64,000 nt of DNA from Anthoceros angustus. Taxonomy: Eukaryota > Streptophyta > Anthocerotopsida > Anthocerotales > Anthocerotaceae. A program made the position numbers and the translations under genes. The stretch spans positions 180,979-244,978 of the forward strand of contig MU008217.1 in the NCBI GenBank assembly GCA_010909165.1, written 5' to 3'. Positions 56,380-64,000 of the stretch are shown here, one piece after another (position 1 is the stretch's first letter; each line of letters starts with the position of its first letter). The notes beneath the pieces were generated by a model, which made no database searches, had not been told where the DNA came from, and worked only from the letters and a program-made list of their open reading frames with translations.

Positions 56380-59290
56380 GAGCAGTCCTTGGCACCCGAG
56401 CAGTCCTGCCTCCGAAGCGAGGAAGAGGCAAGGGCTGCTCTGGGACCCCCTCCTCAGGAGCCTCAGGAAAAAGAGGGCGGAGAAGGACTACCGTGACCAA
56501 AAGGGCCAAGGAGGTGAAGCTGAGCTCAGACTGCTTTTCGAGACCTAAGGGTCACAGTGGAGTCAGGGCGGTCCGGACTTACTCGGGACTGCAGTATGGA
56601 GGTCCATGATCGGAGAAATGCCGCAGCTCCCTACGGACTTTGGGAGCCTCACGATGTGCGTGGAAGAAACACGGGCGGGTCCACGGCTTCTGAGCGTATG
56701 CTTTGGGGTCTCGGGATGGCCGAGAAGACCCAGGAGGTAGAAGCCACCCGAGGCGTATGGTACTCCTCCGGGGAGGCGGTTGGAGGGGCCCGGGAGGCCG
56801 GAAGGCCGAAGCTCTCGGCCGGGTGAGGAAGGAAGCGGGAGGCGAGAGGAGAAATCTGGTCCATTCGGGACGGACTAAATTCCAGTGGAGCGGCGGGCAG
56901 TAAGGAGGCCCAGCGAGGACCTCTGCAGGCGGAGGGTGGCCGGAGGCGGAAGAGGCCGGGCGCAAGCAGGCGGGCTGGGACTGGGAGGCGGCTGACTAGA
57001 CGAGCCAGGCTCGGTGAAGGTGGCGAGGCGGAAGCCGCGGCAAAAGACCGCGATCACTATCGGCGTGATCGGCCGGTGGAGGGGCTGGGGTAGCCAGCCA
57101 ATCGAAGGCGGCGGGCGTGGAGCAAGCCAGACCGTCTGCTGAGCCACGGAAATCCGGGGACCTCAGGCAGCGGGAGGAGGTAGAAGGGGCAGCGGAGGCT
57201 GGAGGGCAAGCAGACACTTGGGTTACAACTCAAGGCAGCGTCGGAGCAGCAAGGGGTTCTCAAGAGAGTCAAGACTTGAGGAGATGGGCGCCTCAGCTAC
57301 ACTGAAGATGGGCAGGGGCGGAGCAAGCGCGGACCGAGGCCGGGAAGCTCGCGACAAGGAGATGGAGGATCTCGGACTCAAGCTCCGTGAGGTGGAAGCG
57401 GCCAGCGGGGATGGAAGACCGCAAGGAGACCTTGGGCTGACTTCAAACTACCATTGAGAGGAATGGTAGTGCGGGCGTGGTCGCGGGCATGACATAGACT
57501 CCGGCTACATTGGCGGAACAGGCGATGGAACAGGAGGCGGGGCGTCGCCCGAAATGGAGAAGGGACAGGCGAAGCCCGATCGCGAGTTGCCCGGCCAAAT
57601 GCAGAGGAGATGGCGGAGTTATGACGAGAATGGGACGGAGAGCCACTGGAAGCAGACAAGAAGCTGCTTGGTCGATTGAGGAAGGCGGAAGAGCAGCTGC
57701 GTTATGGCTGGTAAGGCGCGGAGGCGAGCGGCAGGAGTTGGGCAGTGGAGCAGTGGCGGTTGCGGGGAGGTGGCCGGCGCCCTTGCACGCGTGGCGGCCG
57801 GCTCCGGCTATCAAACTGGCGGGGAGGTGGTCCAACAATGGGCAGCCTCCCCGGAGCACCTATGGCGAAGGGGTATGTGCTCCGGGCACCGTGGAAGAGG
57901 CAATCCAACAAGTGGATCTTGACTTTGCTATTACTACCGAGCTCCCTCTGCGAGGCCTCCCACCTCCGCAATAGATTTGACCCCTCGGAAGGCTCGAGAG
58001 GGAAGAAGAAGGCATGGGGACAAACGGGACTCCCAGGCTTTGGAGATGACTTGAATGGGAGAAGAGCCTCAAGAGGAGCGAGACGCAACTGACCTGTGGT
58101 AAGTTCACCGCAACCGCCTGGAGAAGGAGGTGACCTCAAAGGCGCATGAGGAGCCAACCCGACCCAAGACCGTTTGGGTAGGGATGAGGACCTAGCAAAG
58201 ACGAGGTCCATGAGAAGGGTCCTGAGTTTGGGGACCGGGACCAGACAAGTTGACCGAGGTCCGAACCCCTCAGACGAGGCCGGACCCAACGACCTGTGAA
58301 ATAAGACTGACTGGAGTTCAGACTGAGTCTAGACCGACCTCGAGGTCCCGGACCAGTGAAGAGGAGCCCTCTCACTTACGCTTAGGAGCAGATAATGGCC
58401 CCACCGTGAGGGGGACCCACGGGAGGCTGTGGAGGATGACGTTGTGGTAACGGCGGCCGCCGACCGCCACGGTGAGCCCAACCCGATGTGATTCCGGAGA
58501 AAGGAGGGGTCCCGCCACGGATCATCCGATTGGGTGCGCCTGCAATCGCTGGACGGGAGATTGACCACCAATCCCCATGGAACCCGGACCTTCCCACCCC
58601 ACCGACGAAGGAGATAGGGGAGGAAATAGGATGGTAGGCGGCCGATTAGGTATACCGAAATCCATCACCGTAATAGGTGTAATAAAGACGCCCGACTTGG
58701 GCGTAGTATAAGAGAGCTGGGGCTGCCACAGATAAATCATCTTTCTCTTGGTGTTGATGCGCGTTCTTGCGGACCCTTGTGTGTCTTCTTGCTAGCGTGA
58801 GTCCGAGTCACTCGGCCGAGCCACCGTCCGGAGAGATTGATCGGGGTTACGGTGGCCGAACCTAACGTGTTGTGGTGTGTGTGGGGAGGGGTGGCGGGAT
58901 CGTGCTCGTCAGAGCCCGGCCGGCCGAGCCGGACCGGCGTGGCCGGAGGGACTCCGGGAGGCGTCTGAGCCGGACGGAGAGGCAGCTGAGAAACGACGGA
59001 GGAGGTCGGGCGTGGTAACCGCGTCTTTCCTAAGGCCCGGTAATTAGTGTGTGATGGAAAGGCGGACTAGAGGTGGTGGCCAACGTGAGCGATGGGTGAC
59101 GGGTCCTTAGCGTTGGCCAGATGCGTGCGGTGAACGTTACGAGTAGTTAGCGCGGCGGTAATGTGTAATGGGTGAGGCGGACGCAAAGTAAGGCGAGAAT
59201 CGCTGAAGCAGCTAAGCAGACTGTCATTCCTGGCAGACTCCTTCCTACAACGACACGGATTGTGCGCCCGGTGCTGGCCGAAAGTCGCGC
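56380..59290 (+). repeat. Gypsy LTR block E, 5'-truncated
   Basis: Starts within the LTR at a point equivalent to about 42,500 of LTR B (GCTCTGGGACCCCCTCCTC context) and runs to the LTR end GTGCGCCCGGTGCTGGCCG then GAAAGTCGCGCC. It holds the ACTACCATT palindrome at 57447 and TATAAG at 58707. No primer-binding site follows, so it is not the 5' LTR of an intact element. Confidence 0.7.
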
Positions 59291-59805
59291 CTGGTGGGCG
59301 ATACCTAGATGATGGGAAAGCGCTTGCCAGCGCGTCGGACCTTCCCCGAGAACACCGGCGGACTAAGGCAAGGCGTCACTCTAAACAAGCGATCAGTGGC
59401 GAGGATGCCGCTGACCGCCACGACCTCCGCGTGGCCAACAAGATGGTGGAGAACAGCCTGGCGGTGTGCTGGGCACTAGTGAACAGAAAACCTATGTGAA
59501 TCATGGCATCTTTTGGAAACTTAGGGTTCTAGATGGTTCGACGGTGGGGTCAGATGGCGGGCTATGGTTGGAAGCCGGCGTTGAGTTACGCTTGCCGGGG
59601 TTCGGAGATCGGGGTTTGGATGCGGTTAGAGTTAGGGTTTGGAATCAAGAACCTAGGTTTGGTTGAGCAGGCGGTGGCGGCGTGAATGGCAAACCCTCGT
59701 AGGTTTGGAATCCGGCTCGGAATACTAGGTTCAGTAAATTCAAATCATCTTTGGTAGAGAGAGAACGGCGGCGCCGACAAAGGGAGAATGTCTAGGGTTT
59801 GCTGG
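59291..59805. other. Sequence between LTR block E and the TATA-led repeat
   Basis: A 79-codon plus-strand frame (59260-59499) and other short frames have no recognised motif. The part from 59500 has AGGGTTTGG and TAGGGTTT motifs typical of plant promoter-proximal DNA. Confidence 0.4.
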
Positions 59806-59807
59806 CC

Positions 59808-59815
59808 TATATAAA
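59808..59815 (+). promoter_or_regulatory. TATA box candidate
   Basis: TATATAAA at 59808-59815 in the context GGCCTATATAAACGGC, 45 bases before a series of CGAAGGC-centred repeats. It is an ideal plant TATA box. The downstream repeats would form the start of the transcript. It may belong to an LTR or to a host promoter. Confidence 0.5.
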
Positions 59816-59829
59816 CGGCTTCTCCGAAG

Positions 59830-60440
59830 CCCTAGGTCTTTTTGCATGCTGTCTTTCGAAGGCCAAGGTGTTCCCGGCTCTGTTCCGAAGGCTTAGGCAT
59901 TTTGTCCAGTCTTTAGTTTCGCAGGCCAAGGTCTTTCAGGCTCTGTTTCGAAGGCAAAGGCCTTTTGCATGCTGTCTTTCGAAGGCCAAGGTGCTTCCAG
60001 GCTTTGCTCCGAAGGCTTAGGAGCTGTCTTGTCTCTAGTTTCGCAGGCCAAGGTTCTTTCAGGCTCTGCTCCGAAGGCTAAGGCCTTTTTTTGCATGCTA
60101 TCTTTCGAAGGCCAAGGTGTTCCAGGCTCTGCTCCGAAGGCTAAGGCCATTGTTCAAGTTTCGTACGCCAGGGTTCTTTCAGGCTCTGCTCCGAAGGCTA
60201 ATGCCTTTTTCCAGCCTTTGTTCGAAGGCCAAGGTCTCTCTGAAGTTTGTTTCGAAGGCCAAGGTCGTTTTGCTGCTCTGTTTTGAAGGTTCTTTTTCGA
60301 AGGCCAAGGGGTTTCCCAGGTCCGAAGGTCAAGGTGTCCCTGCTCCTAAGGTCAAGGTTGTTGCTGAGTCCGAAGGCCAAGGTGTTTTTGGCACCGAAGT
60401 CCAAAGTTTCTGTTAGCTTAAAGGTTAAGGCCTTTCGCTC
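59830..60440 (+). repeat. Dispersed-tandem repeat built on CGAAGGC(C)AAGG
   Basis: About 14 copies of TTCGAAGGCCAAGG or CTCCGAAGGCTAAGG occur at uneven spacings of roughly 20-60 bases, separated by TTTCAGGCTCTG and TTTTGCATGCT(G/A)TC. Larger units of about 110-130 bases (GCATGCTGTCTTTCGAAGGC plus GGCTCTGCTCCGAAGGC) can be made out. The frame reads FEGQG and SAPKAKA repeatedly, but codon phase is not kept between units, so a protein is unlikely. Confidence 0.85.
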
Positions 60441-61269
60441 CCATGTGAAGTCGCGGTCCTTTTGCGTTTTACGTTGTTCTCTGTTGCCTCGTTGTCTCCA
60501 TTGTTGTTTTGGCTCTTGTTGTTTTGTGCGCTTTTGGTGTTGTGTACATCGCTATGGCGGATAGTGTGTCGGCTAAACACGGTCTCTATTTGCATCGGCT
60601 TGTTTCGTATCTTTAATACGCTATTGAAGGTGTTCTTTGCTTATGCGCGTCTTGCTTCTTATTCCTTGGGGTATGACTCTTTGCATGCTAAGATGTTATC
60701 GATTCCTCTCTTGATCACATCTCTCGTTGCTAGTTGATTGATTCTCGTTCTTTGTAGTTTTCTCGTTCGTTGTTGATCTTGTTTCTTTGTTGGCATGCCG
60801 ACGTCGATGGTGTCACGCTTGGCTTTTATAAGCGATAGCGATAACTCTCTTCGATTAAGAGCTTTGAGCTTCGTGGTTAGTTGAAACTTATTTGTCGTTA
60901 GAGGCGTTTGTCTGTGATTCTTGGATTCTTTATTTCCCCTTCTATGGAAATCTGTTGTTTGTTATTTGTTTGTTTGTTGGAAGTGTCCCTTATATCTGTT
61001 CGTTTTGATGTTCTCTGGTTTCGTGGCTTGGTATCATTTTGTTTGTCTCACCTGTTTTCTTGTGCTGATGCTTTGTCCCGTGATCTGCGTTCTAACTTCG
61101 TTAGTTAGGTGTCTGTTACTTTGTTTTGACTCCGTGTAGTAATGTTCTTGCAACTTTGCTTGAATGTGTGTTTGTTGTTTGTTTTAGCAGTGAAAGGTTC
61201 TGTATGAGCTATTATCTCCTTGTGACAGCGTTTGCTTTTTTTTTCGTGTTTTCTTACTCTCTGCTCGCT
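60441..61269. other. T-rich, intron-like DNA
   Basis: Plus-strand T-rich sequence without a recognised gene. A short frame at 60554-60616 starts ATGGCGGATAGTGTGTCGGC in good start context and reads MADSVSAKHGLYLHRLVSYL. It could be a first exon, with the T-rich remainder as intron, but I cannot join it in frame to the exon-like stretch at 61281. Confidence 0.35.
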
Positions 61270-61280
61270 TCTTTTGATGC

Positions 61281-61501
61281 AGTCAAGTTTGCCGGTTGAA
61301 GTTGAGGACGTAATAGGGGACTCAGTTCGGGACGTCACCGAACGTCTGTTGTTTCAACTGTGTTTCAATATTCTTTCTTTAACAGACTCCGCGCAATATC
61401 GGCGGATTCTTGAAAGCCTCTTTTGCGCTTTGGGCGGAGGTTGCCACCCCTTTCTCATATCAAGCAAAACACGTGTTTTTAAAAGAGATGTCTTTGAATG
61501 A
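61281..61501 (+). CDS. Exon-like hypothetical coding stretch
   Basis: After a pyrimidine-rich run and TTTTGATGCAG, an acceptor-like site or an ATG start, the frame reads SSLPVEVEDVIGDSVRDVTE and then LLFQLCFNILSLTDSAQYRR, ending at TGA 61501. The texture (helical, balanced charge) is protein-like. I do not recognise a family. It could be the last exon of a gene starting at the TATA box at 59808, or part of a transposon. Confidence 0.35.
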
Positions 61502-61539
61502 GTTCCACTTAGAACAATGTAAGTAATATCGAGGTTTTT

Positions 61540-64000
61540 CCATGTATGCACACTTTTGTTTGATGCGGTCGTCCGGCGCACCCTTCAGACTTACTGGGAA
61601 AGGCGGTGCGCACTATGGGTCCAAAACACGTAATATGCATTCAAATCAAAGTCGGGCATTTTCCACGAAGGGTCAAAAGCAGAATTATACGGTCAACGGA
61701 CGAGCCCCTCATCTACAAGTCACAGCTACCCAAAGGGTCATCTACTTCAACCAAATTGAGCTCCGAATCGCACCGTTTCTACATTTTCCAAATCCGCCTT
61801 TCCGTGTCACCAAAGTCGCCTTCAACACCAAAGCGAGCGTCGGAGCCTCTGTATGCGGTGGTAGTGTGCCGTTTTCATCCCATATTGTCAATGCCGGTTG
61901 GTCTTCAACCGGCGGTCGTCACAGTGCTGCGAGTCCTTCATTCGACCCTTCTTTCCAAGCAAGCTATACACTTGCATTTTCATCAATGCCTCTGCCAGAT
62001 CTCCTTTGCCCAAAACTTGCAGGGCCCGCGAAAACTTATCTGTTGTTATTTCTTGAACTCGTCGGCGGCCGCTCCAACGTTCACTCGTTGTGACATATAC
62101 ATTGAGCATCGTGCGTCTTTGTCAATGGCCACAACGTTCCTTTTCCGTTGTATCCGGCCACCAAAATGATCCCGATCGCACGTCAACAATCCGATCGTCT
62201 TCGTTGGAGAACATGTTCACCAACATGCCTAATAAGCCCAGGTTTACGATATGGCGTCGACCATCTTATCACCGATGTGGTAAATCGACTTCTTCACCAC
62301 GGTCCATGTCGGATAACTCTTGGCGGCTGTTTGATGTCTTTGCGGAAAAGAGGAGCTTTTCCGACATTGGACTCTCCTCACTGCGCTTCCAACATCAAAT
62401 ATTCCACTTTCCACTGCACCGCTTAGGTGGGATGTTGGTTTTCTCCCATACCGAGTGCGAATGACTCCTTTCACGCAGACCTCAAAGCCTCCACGGCTTG
62501 AATCACCCCATCCACCCCATGCATAAGAATTATCCGGAACACATCGCTCGTGGTCTTCTCGTTGAAAGAGGCGATGATCTCTTTCAATTCTTCTTCAACG
62601 AAAGCCTTGTCATTCTCATGCGTGTAAACCTCGAGGAGGTCGAGAAGAAGAGTATACCTCCTCGGTGGCAAAAATCCTTTCCTTTCATATCCAAAATGTC
62701 TCGATGCACCACGATATGCCACTTTGTCCGAAGACCGGGCACTCTGGCCTGCCACCATCCATGTCCTTGTCGGCCATTTGTTTTCGCTCTTCTTCCATCC
62801 GTTTCGATTCTTGCGCTATAAACAAAATCTTGGAAAGGTTTTGGCGAGCTTTCAAATCCTCAATGTCTCCCGGTTTACGCAAGCAGCAGCGGTGGTCGAC
62901 AGAACTCATTGGCGAGTGCGCGGTCAGCGGCGCGCTTGGCGTCGGCGCCTCCTGTGAACCGGCGCGGCAAATGTCGCCGGTCGGCCAGCGCACTCCGCGT
63001 CGCCGTCAGCGCACGTCGCCGGTCGGCGGCGCAGAGTGCGCCCTCGGCGGCGCCTGCGTGCGCCCGGCCGAGCGCGTTGCGCCTGGGTAACAAACAACAG
63101 TCGCGGTCGGCGCACTACCTAATCGCCGGTGACCGGCGCACTCTACGAATACACTCACTTACCACTTTCGCAAAATTGTTTGAAACTTCGCCAATTCCTT
63201 GGCCTTGTAGAAGCTGTTTGGCGACTTGAGGTCGCACACTTCATAGCCTTCGAAGGCATGCTCGATAAGGTTAATCTTCTTCCTGTTGCCAACATCGTAT
63301 CCATATCTTTTAGCTGCGGTTTCCTTGGATGACCTTACGGGTCACGCTATCAACATCTCTTCACCTTCTCGTCCTTGGGACTCCTTGGAATGCTCTCCAT
63401 GCCCTTAGAGCATTGGAGCGGACGAGTCGATTAGGGGCCCCGGTGCTGTTGTAGTTGGGTCTTGTGGCTTCCGTTTGCTTTCGCTCGCCGTCGTCCCACA
63501 TGTCTGTTCACACTGCTCTGGAGTTCGCACTTCTCCACATCCGGAAAATGGTGTCCACGTTCTCCCACAATTTACCCGCACCTCGCAATCCTCAGCGAGT
63601 CTTCACATCCACCATCTTACATAATCGGTGTCCTTGGTTTCCAGCCTCCTCCGGCATCCAACTTGTACACATTGAACTTCCTTTGCATCGGTTTTCCATC
63701 GGGTGTCCGGTGCCAAATCTCAAGCTCATCATGTATGTAGCGTACTTGTTCAATAAAACCAAGCTTCTTCCTCTTGCGCATACACATTGTGATCAAGCTG
63801 CCGGCACCGCATTTCTTCCTCTGTCAAGCTGCATATACATGGCCCTCAAGCCATTGAAATTTATCTTCCGCGGATACATTTGAGACGATGCATGGCGGCA
63901 TAGCAATAGTTCCCTCGGCACCCCTAGGGTGTAATCTTTGAGCTCGATCTCCTCGTGCATCTTCTTTCTTCAAGCAACCTTTGTCTTTGGATCAATCATG
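61540..64000 (-). mobile_element. Unclassified minus-strand coding-like region, runs off the window
   Basis: The minus strand has protein-like blocks broken by frame changes: RRYTLLLDLLEVYTHENDKA and EEELKEIIASFNEKTTSDVF (62510-62670), IEDLKARQNLSKILFIAQES then KRMEEERKQMADKDMDGG (62760-62865), VKKSIYHIGDKMVDAIS (62245-62300) and KFSRALQVLGKGDLAEALMK (61960-62030). It resembles the 33.3-36.6 kb region in strand, composition and state of decay, but I could not prove they are the same family. The plus-strand frames here are shadows. A GC-rich CGCCGGTCGGC-type run lies at 62,930-63,130. Confidence 0.35.

Noticed and set aside
62900-63130. CRISPR-like or satellite array of CGCCGGTCGGC units
   Set aside because: The repeats are short, irregular and lack uniform spacers; it is a local GC-rich run within the coding-like region of a plant genome.

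Overview
This window is nuclear DNA of a land plant. The evidence is a set of intron-containing genes of plant type: a VAS1/ISS1-type aminotransferase, an SGB1-type hexose transporter, phosphoglycerate dehydrogenase, a PHD-finger homeodomain protein and a PLS-DYW pentatricopeptide repeat (PPR) relic. Plant Ty3/gypsy and CACTA transposon remains are also present. Introns are short (about 60-650 bases). The lineage cannot be fixed from sequence alone. The style of the PPR repeats and the 5S-like repeats make a seed-free plant my weak guess.

Layout. Positions 1-6,400 hold no gene I recognise but are unusually rich in many different short tandem repeats. Positions 6,400-11,400 are AT-richer repeats with a decayed CACTA (TNP2-type) transposase at about 9.4-10.1 kb and a 54-base minisatellite at 10.9 kb. 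Positions 12,021-31,874 are the gene island: aminotransferase (+, 9 exons, 397 aa), transporter (-, 13 exons, 495 aa), an F-box-associated-like protein without a visible F-box (+, one exon), PGDH (-, 2 exons), a broken PPR-DYW gene (+), and a PHD/homeodomain gene (-, 8 exons, 739 aa). I rebuilt the exon chains of the multi-exon genes by hand. Each closes in frame with GT/AG borders, and the lengths match the known families.

Positions 32,400-64,000 are transposon territory: an unclassified minus-strand element (33.3-36.6 kb), a tandem duplication of about 2.08 kb (37.1-41.3 kb), and a Ty3/gypsy element with a very long LTR of about 4 kb (40,918-51,905). Two further LTR-derived blocks follow it (51.9-59.3 kb). 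After them come a TATA-led segment with about 14 copies of a CGAAGGC-centred repeat and a further minus-strand coding-like region that runs off the end.

The most notable item is a family of short elements whose head resembles 5S rRNA and whose tail is (TTC)n. It is present as one plus copy (24.2 kb), one minus copy (32.4 kb) and one inverted tail-out pair (11.4 kb). A more diverged 5S-like stretch lies at 36.8 kb. I read it as a possible 5S-derived SINE family. Other points are two perfect palindromes kept in otherwise decaying LTR copies, a possible one-base frame break in the PGDH transit peptide, and duplicate copies that are identical in AT-rich blocks but full of small indels in GC-rich blocks. 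That last pattern may be a sequencing or assembly artefact.
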